DNA from: CAMLOF01 sp041913045
Lineage (GTDB): Bacteria; Pseudomonadota; Gammaproteobacteria; Burkholderiales; Burkholderiaceae_C
DNA: 64,000 nt
Assembly: GCA_041913045.1 (NCBI GenBank)
Contig: JAYSGB010000012.1
Location: forward strand, 42,804-106,803
Reading direction: 5' to 3'
Position numbers and translations under genes: made by a program. Shown one piece after another: positions 41,206 through 50,032 of the stretch. Below the pieces are notes generated by a model. It saw only the letters and a program-made list of their open reading frames with translations, ran no database searches and had not been told where the DNA came from. Position 1 is the stretch's first letter, and the number at the start of each line of letters is the position of its first letter.

Positions 41206-42332
41206 GTACGATTTGCAGCCATTGCGTGATGGACACCAGCGATCCCGGCATCGTCTTCGATGCCGAGGGTCGCTGTGACTACTGCGGCAACTTCCAGAGC
41301 GACATCCTGCCCCGCTGGAACTATGGCCAGAACCAGGAGCCAGCCCTGCAGGCACTGGCCGACCGCATCCGGGCCGAAGGGCGCGGAAAGGACTTCGACT
41401 GCATCATCGGCCTGTCAGGCGGGCTCGACAGCTCCTATGCCGCCTATGTGGCCAAGGAAAAGATGGGGCTGCGGCCATTGCTGTTTCATGTGGACGCAGG
41501 CTGGAACACCGACCAGGCTGTGGGCAACATCGAGAAGCTGGTCGACGGGCTGGGACTGGAGCTGTTCACCGAGGTGATCAACTGGGAGGAGATGAAGGAC
41601 CTGCAGGCTGCGTTCCTGCGCTCCGGCATTCCGGATCAGGACCTGCCGCAGGACGCCGCCTTCTTCTCGGGCCTCTACAAGTTCGCCCGCCAGTACAAGG
41701 TCAAGCACATCATCACCGGCTCGAACTTTTCGACCGAGTGCTGTCGCGAACCGGAGGCCTGGGGCGGTTATCTGGGCATCGACACCACCTTGTTCGGGGA
41801 CATTCACCGCCAGTTCGGCCACAGGCCGCTGGACACGTTTCCGCTGACCGACATCCTGGTCTACAAGCTGTACTATCAGAAGCTCCTGGGGATGAGGGTT
41901 CATCACCCCCTGAATCTGGTGCCCTACATCAAGAAGGACGCGGAAGACGAGCTGAACCGCCGCTTCGGGTGGCAGCCTTTCCAGCACAAGCACCACGAGT
42001 CACGCTTTACCCGGTTCTACGAGGACTACTGGCTGCCACGACGGTTCGGATTTCACAAGCGCCGTGCGCATTTCTCCAGCCTGATCATGACTGGCCAGAT
42101 GACGCGGGACGCCGCACTTCAGCGCCTGGCGGCACCGGAAATGGATGAGCATTTCCTGAAACAGGAATTCGAGTACGTGGCCCACAAGCTGGACATGACG
42201 GTGGACGAACTCCAGCAGATCTTTGAAGCGCCCAAGAAGACCTATCGGGACTACCGCAACAAACGCTGGATGATCGGTCTGGGAACGACCGTTCTGCGCA
42301 AGCTCGGCCTGGAAAAAAGGCACTTCCGATGA
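41202..42332 (+). CDS. wbpG: N-acetyl sugar amidotransferase (WbpG type)
   Basis: A 376-residue enzyme of the PP-loop ATPase type, with Cys pairs at the N-terminus (ICSHCVMDTSDPG, CDYCGN) and the ATP loop DCIIGLSGGLDSSYAAY (about residues 66-82). WbpG works with HisH and HisF paralogues that feed it ammonia, and it converts an acetamido into an acetamidino group on a sugar. All three genes are present and adjacent. The target could be legionaminate (as PtmG does in Campylobacter) or a FucNAc-type sugar. Confidence 0.88.
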   Translation: MSTICSHCVMDTSDPGIVFDAEGRCDYCGNFQSDILPRWNYGQNQEPALQALADRIRAEGRGKDFDCIIGLSGGLDSSYAAYVAKEKMGLRPLLFHVDAGWNTDQAVGNIEKLVDGLGLELFTEVINWEEMKDLQAAFLRSGIPDQDLPQDAAFFSGLYKFARQYKVKHIITGSNFSTECCREPEAWGGYLGIDTTLFGDIHRQFGHRPLDTFPLTDILVYKLYYQKLLGMRVHHPLNLVPYIKKDAEDELNRRFGWQPFQHKHHESRFTRFYEDYWLPRRFGFHKRRAHFSSLIMTGQMTRDAALQRLAAPEMDEHFLKQEFEYVAHKLDMTVDELQQIFEAPKKTYRDYRNKRWMIGLGTTVLRKLGLEKRHFR

Positions 42333-42943
42333 TCCGTATCGTCGACTACGGCGTGGGCAACATCCAGGCCTTCCTGAACATGTTCAAGCGCCTGGACCTG
42401 CCCGCCGAACGCGCCAAGGTACCAGCCGATCTGGCGGACGCCACGCGACTCATACTGCCTGGCGTCGGCTCTTTCGACCACGCCATAACCCTGCTCAACC
42501 GGTCCGGACTGCGCGAGCCCCTGGAGGCCAGGGTGATGGGCGAGCGGGTGCCGGTGCTCGGGGTGTGCGTGGGCATGCAGATGCTCGCAGGTGGTTCTGA
42601 AGAGGGCCAGTTGCCGGGCCTCAACTGGATTCCGGGCAGGGTCCGCGCCTTTGCATCCACGCCGGCCTCGGCCCACCTGCCGCGGCCCCACATGGGATGG
42701 AACGACCTGAAGGTCGCTCCCGGAAGCAGACTTTTCGCTCATGCCGAGGCGCAGCCACGTTTCTATTTCCTGCACTCGTACTATTTCGATTGCGACGACC
42801 GCGCCCATGTGGCGGCAACGGCCCACTACGGCATGGACTTCGACTGCGTGGTCTCCTCAGGACACATCCACGGCGTGCAGTGCCATCCCGAGAAAAGCCA
42901 CCACTTCGGGGCCCAGCTCCTAAAGAACTTCGCCACGCTCTGA
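42329..42943 (+). CDS. HisH-like glutamine amidotransferase subunit
   Basis: A 204-residue class I glutaminase of the HisH family. The nucleophile Cys is in LGVCVGMQMLAGGSEE, and the His/Glu pair in HGVQCHPEKSHHFG. Here it releases ammonia for the neighbouring WbpG together with the HisF-like protein. Its place in an O-antigen operon, and the absence of other his genes, separate it from the histidine-pathway copy. It overlaps wbpG by 4 bases. Confidence 0.87.
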   Translation: MIRIVDYGVGNIQAFLNMFKRLDLPAERAKVPADLADATRLILPGVGSFDHAITLLNRSGLREPLEARVMGERVPVLGVCVGMQMLAGGSEEGQLPGLNWIPGRVRAFASTPASAHLPRPHMGWNDLKVAPGSRLFAHAEAQPRFYFLHSYYFDCDDRAHVAATAHYGMDFDCVVSSGHIHGVQCHPEKSHHFGAQLLKNFATL

Positions 42944-42952
42944 GAACTGCCC

Positions 42953-43738
42953 ATGCTGCGACCCCGAATTATTCCCTGCCTGCTGGTCCACAAGGGTGGC
43001 CTGGTCAAGACGGTGGGCTTCAAGGCGCCGAAGTATGTGGGCGACCCGATCAACGCGGTGAAGATCTTCAACGAGAAGGAAGCCGACGAACTCGTGGTGC
43101 TCGACATCGATGCCAGCGTCAACGGGGCCGAACCCAACTACGCCATGATCGCGAAACTGGCGGCCGAGTGCCGCATGCCGCTGTGCTACGGCGGCGGCAT
43201 CACGTCGGCGCAACAGGCCGCCAGGATCATCGACCTGGGAGTCGAGAAAGTGTCGGTCAGCGCGGCGGCAGTGAAGAATCCGACCCTGCTTGGACAGATG
43301 GCCGAGGCCATCGGACGGCAGAGCGTGGTGGCCGTTGTGGATGTCCGGAAAAAATCCGGCCTGTTTGCCAAGGGGCACGAGGTCTGCACCCACAACGCCA
43401 CACGTGGTCATCTTGAAGATCCGGTCGAACTGGCTTGCCGGCTGGAGGCTGCCGGTGCAGGCGAGATCGTGCTCAATTCGGTGGACCGGGATGGATCCAT
43501 GAAGGGCTACGACCTGGAGCTGGCCCATCGCATGCGGTCAGCATTGAAGGTGCCACTGACCGTTCTGGGTGGTGCCGGCTCCCTGGAACACATGGGTGAA
43601 CTGTTCCAGCGTTGCGGGGTGGTGGGCGCCGCGGCAGGCAGCCTGTTCGTGTTCAAAGGCCAGTATCGGGCCGTCCTGATCAATTACCCGACCCCCCTGC
43701 AAAAAGATGCGCTGTTTTCCACAGCGCTGGAGCCCTGA
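42953..43738 (+). CDS. HisF-like cyclase-barrel partner of WbpG
   Basis: A 261-residue TIM barrel of the HisF family. True HisF has an aspartate in its IPCLDV motif that is needed for the cyclase reaction. Here it reads RIIPCLLVHKGGLVKTVGF, so that Asp is Leu, while the VVDVRKKSG Asp is kept. That fits a paralogue used only to channel ammonia from HisH to WbpG rather than to make imidazole-glycerol phosphate. Confidence 0.87.
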   Translation: MLRPRIIPCLLVHKGGLVKTVGFKAPKYVGDPINAVKIFNEKEADELVVLDIDASVNGAEPNYAMIAKLAAECRMPLCYGGGITSAQQAARIIDLGVEKVSVSAAAVKNPTLLGQMAEAIGRQSVVAVVDVRKKSGLFAKGHEVCTHNATRGHLEDPVELACRLEAAGAGEIVLNSVDRDGSMKGYDLELAHRMRSALKVPLTVLGGAGSLEHMGELFQRCGVVGAAAGSLFVFKGQYRAVLINYPTPLQKDALFSTALEP

Positions 43739-43741
43739 AGC

Positions 43742-44803
43742 ATGAACCACAGTGACAGCATGTTCAAAGACAAGATCCTCCTGATCACCGGTGGCACCGG
43801 CTCGTTCGGCAACGCCGTGCTGCGCCGCTTCCTCGATTCAGACATCGGCGAGGTCCGCATCTTCAGCCGCGACGAGAAGAAGCAGGACGACCTGCGCAAG
43901 CGGTATCCGCACCCCCACCTCAAGTTCTATCTGGGCGATGTCCGCGACAGGGCAAGCATCGACCATGCCATGCGCGGCGTGGACTATGTGTTCCACGCAG
44001 CAGCCTTGAAGCAGGTTCCCTCGTGCGAGTTCCATCCGATGCAGGCGGTGATGACGAACGTGATGGGGACCGAGAACATGCTGCAATCGGCCATCGCCCA
44101 TGGGGTCCGTCGCGTGGTGTGCCTGAGCACCGACAAGGCGGTCTACCCCATCAACGCCATGGGCATCAGCAAGGCCATGATGGAGAAGGTCATGGTGGCT
44201 GCCAGCCGCAACCTGGAGGGTACGCCGACCGTCATCTGCGGGACGCGCTACGGCAACGTGATGGCCTCACGCGGCTCGGTGATTCCCCTGTTCGTGGACC
44301 AGGTGCTGCAGGGCAAACCCATCACTATCACCGACCCCGCCATGACCCGGTTCATGATGACGCTCGGCGATGCGGTTGACCTGGTCCTGTATGCCTTCGA
44401 GCACGGGGCCAATGGCGACATCTTCGTGCAGAAGGCCCCTGCGGCCACGGTGGAGGTGCTGGCCCGCGCCCTGCTGGAGCTGCTGGGCAAGCCCGAGCAC
44501 CCGGTCCAGGTCATCGGCAGCCGTCATGGCGAAAAGCTGTACGAGGCGTTGCTCAGTCGCGAGGAACGCGCCCACGCCCTGGACATGGGTGGTTATTACC
44601 GGGTTCCACCGGACAGCCGCGACCTGAATTACGCCAAGTACATCGATCGGGGCGAAGCGCGGTTGACACAGGCGCTGCATGCCGAGGAATACCACTCGCA
44701 CAACACCGAGCGCCTGGATGTGGCCGGCATGAAGCAGTTGCTGCTCAAGCTGGACTTCCTGCAGCGCATCCTGCGCGGTGAATCCGCAGTGGCGGAGGAA
44801 TGA
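43742..44803 (+). CDS. wbjB: UDP-GlcNAc 4,6-dehydratase/5-epimerase (WbjB/FnlA)
   Basis: A 353-residue SDR enzyme that begins UDP-N-acetyl-L-fucosamine synthesis. LLITGGTGSFGNAVLRRFL is the cofactor loop, and STDKAVYPINAMGISKAMME holds the M-x-x-x-K catalytic pair typical of this group. An in-frame ATG at 43760 (MFKDKILLITGG) matches the usual family N-terminus and may be the true start. Together with the next two genes it forms the fnlABC/wbjBCD set. Confidence 0.9.
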   Translation: MNHSDSMFKDKILLITGGTGSFGNAVLRRFLDSDIGEVRIFSRDEKKQDDLRKRYPHPHLKFYLGDVRDRASIDHAMRGVDYVFHAAALKQVPSCEFHPMQAVMTNVMGTENMLQSAIAHGVRRVVCLSTDKAVYPINAMGISKAMMEKVMVAASRNLEGTPTVICGTRYGNVMASRGSVIPLFVDQVLQGKPITITDPAMTRFMMTLGDAVDLVLYAFEHGANGDIFVQKAPAATVEVLARALLELLGKPEHPVQVIGSRHGEKLYEALLSREERAHALDMGGYYRVPPDSRDLNYAKYIDRGEARLTQALHAEEYHSHNTERLDVAGMKQLLLKLDFLQRILRGESAVAEE

Positions 44804-44804
44804 C

Positions 44805-45932
44805 GTGAAGGTCCTGATCACGGGTGCCCATGGATTCTTGGGCCGCAATCTGTCGGTGCGGATCGGCGAACGCTCTGGCTGGGAGGTTCTGGCCATCGGG
44901 CGTGACGACTCCCCGGAAGCGCTGGTGGCGGCCTGCGAGCAGGCCGATGCCGTCATCCATCTGGCGGGCGCCAACCGACCGGTTGATCCTGCCGACTTCA
45001 TGACCCACAACCGCGACACCACGCAGCGCCTGTGCGACGCGCTGGCGGATCGGGCCGCGCGCACCGACCAGCGTCCGCCGGTCCTGTACGCCTCGTCGAC
45101 CCAGGCAGCACTGGACAACCCCTACGGCGCCTCGAAGCGGGCGGCCGAAGACGCCCTGCGTTCCCTTGCCTCACGACACGGCCATCACGTGCACGTGTTC
45201 CGGCTACCCAACGTGTTCGGCAAATGGTGCCGCCCGTTCTACAACTCGGCCGTGGCCACTTTCTGCCACCAGATCGCACGCGACCTGCCGATCGATATTC
45301 GCGATCCGGCCGCACCCCTGCACTTGGTGCATGTGGACGATGTGATAGACCGCTTCCTGGCCTTGCTCGATGGCGCAGCTGCCCAGCCCGATGCCCATGG
45401 CTTCGAGACGGTCGGGCCAATCTACAGCACCACGGTCGGCCATGTGGCCGAAACCATCCGGTCGTTCCGGGAAAGCCGGGTCACCGGCATCATCGGCACG
45501 GTGGGCCATGGCCTGGGACGGGCGCTGTACGCCACCTATGTGAGCTATCTGCCGCTGGAGGCCTTCGACTACCCGCTGGTGCGCCATGAAGATCCCCGGG
45601 GCGTCTTCGTGGAGATGCTCAAGACACAGGAGAGCGGCCAGTTCTCGTACTTCACCGCGCACCCGGGAGTCACGCGAGGCGGTCACTACCACCATGCCAA
45701 GACCGAAAAGTTCCTGGTCATCCAGGGCCAGGCCTGCTTCCGGTTCCGGCACATTCTGACCGGGGATACCCACGAGATTCACACCGATGCGGCATCCCCG
45801 CGGGTGGTGGAAACGATCCCTGGCTGGACACACGACATCACCAACACCGGCGAGCAGCTCATGGTGGTGATGCTGTGGGCCAATGAAATCTTTGATCCCC
45901 AACGCCCCGACACGATCGCGGCACCCCTGTGA
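44805..45932 (+). CDS. wbjC: UDP-L-FucNAc pathway reductase/epimerase (WbjC/FnlB)
   Basis: A 375-residue protein from GTG 44805, supported by GGAGGAA at 44794-44800. It has an N-terminal SDR domain (VKVLITGAHGFLGRNLSVRI) and a C-terminal cupin-like epimerase part (QFSYFTAHPGVTRGGHYHHA). This is the fused arrangement of WbjC/FnlB, which reduces and epimerises the WbjB product. FnlB is normally near 370 aa. Confidence 0.9.
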   Translation: MKVLITGAHGFLGRNLSVRIGERSGWEVLAIGRDDSPEALVAACEQADAVIHLAGANRPVDPADFMTHNRDTTQRLCDALADRAARTDQRPPVLYASSTQAALDNPYGASKRAAEDALRSLASRHGHHVHVFRLPNVFGKWCRPFYNSAVATFCHQIARDLPIDIRDPAAPLHLVHVDDVIDRFLALLDGAAAQPDAHGFETVGPIYSTTVGHVAETIRSFRESRVTGIIGTVGHGLGRALYATYVSYLPLEAFDYPLVRHEDPRGVFVEMLKTQESGQFSYFTAHPGVTRGGHYHHAKTEKFLVIQGQACFRFRHILTGDTHEIHTDAASPRVVETIPGWTHDITNTGEQLMVVMLWANEIFDPQRPDTIAAPL

Positions 45933-45939
45933 GGCATCC

Positions 45940-47076
45940 GTGAAAAAACTGCATGTCATGACCGTCGTGGGCACCCGCCCGGAGATCATCCGCCTGTCGC
46001 GGGTGATGGCGCGGCTGGACGAACATTGTCACCACGAGATCGTGCACACCGGTCAGAACTACGACTACGAACTCAACCAGATTTTTTTTGACGATCTGGG
46101 CATCCGCAAACCGGACCACTTCCTGGAAGCGGCCGGAGGCACGGCGGCCGAAACCATCGGCAACATCATCGGCCGCATGGACGGGCTGCTGACCGCCAGA
46201 CGTCCGGAGGCCTTGCTGATTCTGGGTGACACCAACAGCTGCCTCTCGGTCATTCCGGCCAAGCGGCGCAAGATACCCGTGTTCCACATGGAGGCCGGCA
46301 ACCGCTGCTTTGACATGCGCGTGCCCGAGGAAATCAACCGGCGCATTGTTGATCACACCGCCGATGTGAATCTGACCTACAGCGACATCGCCCGCGAGTA
46401 CCTGCTGCGCGAGGGGCTTCCACCGGACCTGGTGATCAAGACCGGCAGCCCCATGGCCGAGGTGCTGGCCCACTACCGGTCTTCCATCGAGGCGTCCGAT
46501 GTGCTGGACCGGCTGGGCCTGGCACCGGGAGGTTACTTTCTGGTCAGCGCCCACCGGGAAGAGAACGTCGACGGCGATGTCCGCTTTGCCGCCTTGGTGC
46601 AGCTGCTCAACGGGGTTGCTAGGGCCTACCGACTCCCGATCGTGGTGTCGACCCATCCCAGGACACAGAAACGGGTGGACGCCACCGGCGCACAGTTCGA
46701 GTCCGAGGTGCGACTGCTCAAACCCCTGGGATTCTCAGACTACAACCATCTGCAGATGCACGCGAAGGCCGTGCTGTCCGACAGTGGCACCATCACCGAA
46801 GAGTCGTCCATCCTCAACTTCCCGGCCCTCAACATCCGTGAAGCGCACGAACGCCCGGAGGGCATGGAAGAAGCGTCGGTGATGATGGTCGGACAGTCGC
46901 TGGAGCGGACCCTGCAGGCACTGGCCATCCTGGACCAGCAACCGCGTGGGTCCGATCGCCTGCTGCGTCAGGTGGCCGACTACAGTATGCCCAATGTGTC
47001 CGACAAGATCTGCCGCATCATTCACAGCTACACCGACTATGTGAACCGGGTGGTCTGGAAGCGATACGACGGCTGA
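45940..47076 (+). CDS. wbjD: UDP-L-FucNAc 2-epimerase (WbjD/FnlC)
   Basis: A 378-residue WecB-type non-hydrolysing epimerase, the last step to UDP-L-FucNAc. VVGTRPEIIRLSRVMARL, VFHMEAGNRCFDMRVPEEIN and LSDSGTITEESSILNFP are the family motifs. The GTG at 45940 gives the normal N-terminus (MKKLHVMTVVGTRPE), and earlier frame extension lies in wbjC. It starts 7 bases after wbjC. Confidence 0.92.
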   Translation: MKKLHVMTVVGTRPEIIRLSRVMARLDEHCHHEIVHTGQNYDYELNQIFFDDLGIRKPDHFLEAAGGTAAETIGNIIGRMDGLLTARRPEALLILGDTNSCLSVIPAKRRKIPVFHMEAGNRCFDMRVPEEINRRIVDHTADVNLTYSDIAREYLLREGLPPDLVIKTGSPMAEVLAHYRSSIEASDVLDRLGLAPGGYFLVSAHREENVDGDVRFAALVQLLNGVARAYRLPIVVSTHPRTQKRVDATGAQFESEVRLLKPLGFSDYNHLQMHAKAVLSDSGTITEESSILNFPALNIREAHERPEGMEEASVMMVGQSLERTLQALAILDQQPRGSDRLLRQVADYSMPNVSDKICRIIHSYTDYVNRVVWKRYDG

Positions 47077-47079
47077 ACC

Positions 47080-48333
47080 GTGAACATCCTGGTCGTCAGC
47101 CAATACTTCTGGCCCGAGAACTTCCGCATCAACGATCTGGTGCAGGAGTGGACGGCGCTGGGGCATGAAGTCACGGTCCTGACCGGACTGCCCAACTACC
47201 CAGGGGGTCGGCTCTTTGCCGAATACCGGGCAGACCCTGCCAGCTTCCAACGGTTTGAGGGAGCCCGGGTCCATCGGGTACCGATGCTGGCAAGGGCCAG
47301 CGGTTCGCTGCGACTGATGTTGAACTACGTGAGCTTCGCCTTGAGCGCCTGTGTGGTCGGTCCATGGAAACTGCGGGACAGCCACCCCGACGTGATCTTC
47401 GTGTTCGAGCCCTCCCCGGTGACCGTGGGCCTGCCGGCCGTCCTGCTGGGTCGCCTCAAGCGTTGCCCGGTGGTGTTCTGGGCCCTGGACCTGTGGCCGG
47501 AAACGCTCGCGGCCGTCGGGGTGGTGCGCAACCCCAGGGCGCTGGCGGCGATGGGTCGGCTGGTGCGCTTCATCTACAACCGGTGCACCCTGGTGCTCGG
47601 TCAGTCCCGATCCTTCCTGCCCAGCATCGCCCGCCACTGTGACGACCCGTCCAAGGTGCGCTACTTTCCGAGCTGGGCCGAAGACGTGTTTCAGGAGCGC
47701 TCAGCGATTCCTGCACCGGAGATACCACCCGCACCGGGCAGCTTCGATGTGCTGTTTGCCGGCAATGTCGGCGACGCACAGGACTTTCCCGCCATTCTGG
47801 ACGCGGCAGAACACCTCCGGCACCGGGGCGACATCCGCTGGCTGATCGTGGGTGACGGGCGCCGGTCGGCCTGGCTGGAAGGTCAGGTGAAGGAGCGCGG
47901 CCTGAGTAGCCGGGTCCTGCTCCTGGGTCGTTTCCCGGTGGAGCGCATGCCGTCTTTTTATGTGGCGGCCGATGCCCTGCTGGTCAGCCTAAAGAAGGAT
48001 CCCACCTTCAGCATGACCATCCCGGGCAAGGTGCAGTCCTACCTGCTGGCAGGCAGGCCGATCGTCGGCATGCTGGACGGCGAAGGCGCCGATGTGATCG
48101 AGCGCGCGCAGGCCGGCATGGTCTGCCCGGCGGGTGATGGTGCCGCACTGGCAGCCACCGTCGAACGCCTGGCAGCGCTGCCGCCCGAGGCGCGCGAGCG
48201 CATGGGCGCCCATGGGCAGGCCTATGCCCGAGCCGAATTCGACCGCAGCACCCAGGTGGGCCGACTGCTGTCCCTCCTGGAAGAAGCCCGGCAGCTGCAT
48301 CGCCCGTCAGGTGCCGGCAAGGTGGACGCATGA
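47080..48333 (+). CDS. wbjE: GT4 glycosyltransferase (WbjE/WbuB type)
   Basis: A 417-residue GT-B enzyme of family GT4. It begins MNILVVSQYFWPENFRINDL (GTG start 47080). Its donor-site region has DVLFAGNVGDAQDFPAIL and FSMTIPGKVQSYLLAGRPIV. WbjE/WbuB enzymes follow the fnl genes and transfer L-FucNAc to the lipid-linked sugar. The same order here supports that role. It overlaps the next gene by 4 bases. Confidence 0.85.
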   Translation: MNILVVSQYFWPENFRINDLVQEWTALGHEVTVLTGLPNYPGGRLFAEYRADPASFQRFEGARVHRVPMLARASGSLRLMLNYVSFALSACVVGPWKLRDSHPDVIFVFEPSPVTVGLPAVLLGRLKRCPVVFWALDLWPETLAAVGVVRNPRALAAMGRLVRFIYNRCTLVLGQSRSFLPSIARHCDDPSKVRYFPSWAEDVFQERSAIPAPEIPPAPGSFDVLFAGNVGDAQDFPAILDAAEHLRHRGDIRWLIVGDGRRSAWLEGQVKERGLSSRVLLLGRFPVERMPSFYVAADALLVSLKKDPTFSMTIPGKVQSYLLAGRPIVGMLDGEGADVIERAQAGMVCPAGDGAALAATVERLAALPPEARERMGAHGQAYARAEFDRSTQVGRLLSLLEEARQLHRPSGAGKVDA

Positions 48334-49277
48334 GCTGGCTCATCACTGGCGGCACCGGCTTCGTGGGCCAGGCACTGACCCGGCGCGCGCTGGCCGAAGG
48401 CAAGGACGTGCGTCTGGCCCTGCGCCGGCCGATCGGGCACACGACGGCACGCAGCCTGATGGTGGGCCAGATCGATGGTCACACCCGGTGGCAGGCCGCC
48501 TTGGAGGGTGTGGACACCGTCCTGCATCTGGCGGCGCGTGTGCACGTCATGAACGAGAAGGCGAACGATCCGCTCAACGCGTTCCGTGACGTCAACACGG
48601 CCGGCACGCTGAACCTGGCTCGTCAGGCCGCGGCTGCAGGGGTCCGGCGGCTGGTCTTCCTGAGTTCGATCAAGGTCAACGGCGAACACACGGCGCCGGG
48701 TCGGCCATTTACGGCAGACCAGCCTGCACGACCGGAAGACCCCTACGGCCAGTCCAAGTGGGAGGCCGAGCAGGGGCTGCGGGCACTGGGCGCGGAAACC
48801 GGGCTGGAGGTGGTGATCGTCCGCCCGCCCCTGGTGTACGGGCCAGGGGTCAGGGCGAACTTTGCAGCGCTCCTTCGCGCGGTGGAGCGGGGCTGGCCGC
48901 TGCCCCTGGCCAGCGTGACCGGCAATCGGCGAAGCCTGGTGGCCCTGGACAACCTGGTGGACCTGCTGGTGACATGTGCCGATCATCCAGCAGCCGCCCA
49001 CCAGACATTCCTGGTCAGCGACGGCGAGGATCTCTCGACCGCCGGGCTGCTGCTGCGAATGGCCAACGCCCTGAACCGACCGCCCCGGTTGTTGCCCCTG
49101 CCACCAGCGCTGCTGCAGCTCGGAGCAGCCACACTGGGCCGTAAAGCTTTAGTCCAGCGACTGCTGGACAATCTGCAAGTGGACATCACCGCCACGCGCC
49201 AGACCCTCGACTGGCAGCCACCCATCACCGTCGACGAAGGTATGCGCCGCGCTGTGGCCGGGCTCCGCACCCCATGA
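48330..49277 (+). CDS. NAD-dependent sugar reductase/epimerase (WbjF/WbpV type)
   Basis: A 315-residue extended SDR. Motifs are WLITGGTGFVGQALTRRAL, VFLSSIKVNGEHTAPGRPF and PYGQSKWEAEQGLRAL (YxxxK). Proteins of this group reduce or epimerise the 4-keto sugar made by WbpM, giving UDP-D-QuiNAc or UDP-D-FucNAc, the first sugar of the repeat. It is directly upstream of the initiating transferase, as in the P. aeruginosa O11 layout wbjF-wbpL-wbpM. The exact stereochemistry cannot be told from sequence. Confidence 0.75.
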   Translation: MSWLITGGTGFVGQALTRRALAEGKDVRLALRRPIGHTTARSLMVGQIDGHTRWQAALEGVDTVLHLAARVHVMNEKANDPLNAFRDVNTAGTLNLARQAAAAGVRRLVFLSSIKVNGEHTAPGRPFTADQPARPEDPYGQSKWEAEQGLRALGAETGLEVVIVRPPLVYGPGVRANFAALLRAVERGWPLPLASVTGNRRSLVALDNLVDLLVTCADHPAAAHQTFLVSDGEDLSTAGLLLRMANALNRPPRLLPLPPALLQLGAATLGRKALVQRLLDNLQVDITATRQTLDWQPPITVDEGMRRAVAGLRTP

Positions 49278-49834
49278 AACGCCTGTTTGACCTAGCCCTA
49301 GCCCTGCCGGCCGCTCTCATCCTGGCACTGCCCATTGCCCTGGTGGCACTGGCAGTGCGGCTCACCTCCAACGGCCCGGCGCTCTACTGGAGCGACCGTG
49401 TGGGCCGCCACAACCGCATTTTCAAAATGCCCAAGTTCCGCAGTATGCGCATCGACACACCAGCGGTGGCCACACATTTGCTGCAGAACCCTGAACAATG
49501 GCTCACACCCATCGGCTCATTTCTTCGCAAATCGAGCCTGGACGAATTGCCCCAGTTGTGGAGCATCCTGAAAGGCGATATGAGCTTTGTAGGCCCACGA
49601 CCAGCACTGTTCAATCAGGACGATTTGATTTCTCTTCGCACAGAAAAGGGCGTGCACGAACTGGTGCCTGGTTTGACCGGGTGGGCGCAGGTCAATGGAC
49701 GAGATGAACTGCCTATCCCTCAGAAGGTGGCTTTGGATGCGGAGTATCTGGAGCGCCGATCGTTGCTTTTCGATATGAAGATACTTTGGTTGACAGCGTT
49801 GAAGGTTCTGGCAAGGGATGGAGTGTCACATTGA
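49274..49834 (+). CDS. Initiating phosphoglycosyl transferase (small PglC-type)
   Basis: A 186-residue monotopic enzyme. It has an N-terminal re-entrant hydrophobic helix (RLFDLALALPAALILALPIA) and the catalytic domain signatures KFRSMRIDT, RKSSLDELPQLWSILKGDMS (catalytic Asp-Glu) and FVGPRPALF. Such enzymes load the first sugar phosphate on undecaprenyl phosphate. It replaces the polytopic WbpL that stands at this place in P. aeruginosa loci. The gene overlaps the previous stop by 4 bases. Confidence 0.9.
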   Translation: MKRLFDLALALPAALILALPIALVALAVRLTSNGPALYWSDRVGRHNRIFKMPKFRSMRIDTPAVATHLLQNPEQWLTPIGSFLRKSSLDELPQLWSILKGDMSFVGPRPALFNQDDLISLRTEKGVHELVPGLTGWAQVNGRDELPIPQKVALDAEYLERRSLLFDMKILWLTALKVLARDGVSH

Positions 49835-49860
49835 AGAAAAACACAGATCATCTTGAGGAC

Positions 49861-49917
49861 TCAGGACTCAGGACTCAGGACTCAGGACTCAGGACTCAGG
49901 ACTCAGGACTCAGGACT
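49861..49917 (+). repeat. Tandem 7-bp repeat (TCAGGAC x8) running into the gap
   Basis: Eight exact TCAGGAC units fill 49861-49916, preceded by a partial unit (GAGGAC). The repeat runs straight into the unknown bases, so the true number is unknown. It lies 26 bases after the transferase stop and before wbpM. The unit is not a multiple of three, so length changes would alter any frame crossing it. Confidence 0.92.
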
Positions 49918-50017
49918 NNNNNNNNNNNNNNNNNNNNNNNNNNNNNNNNNNNNNNNNNNNNNNNNNNNNNNNNNNNNNNNNNNNNNNNNNNNNNNNNNNN
50001 NNNNNNNNNNNNNNNNN
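49918..50017. other. Assembly gap (100 N)
   Basis: Exactly 100 unknown bases, a standard scaffold spacer for a gap of unknown size. The left edge is within the 7-bp tandem repeat, which most probably caused the break. The right edge is 15 bases before the wbpM ATG. Confidence 0.99.
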
Positions 50018-50032
50018 CAGGGGCTGGACGCC

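Noticed and set aside
42329..43738. Histidine biosynthesis genes hisH/hisF
   Set aside because: They sit beside wbpG in a glycan operon, the HisF-like protein lacks a catalytic Asp and no other his genes are near.
49853..50032. Extension of WbpM through the repeat and the N gap
   Set aside because: The open frame there results from the repeat and unknown bases. The family length and N-terminus fit ATG 50033.
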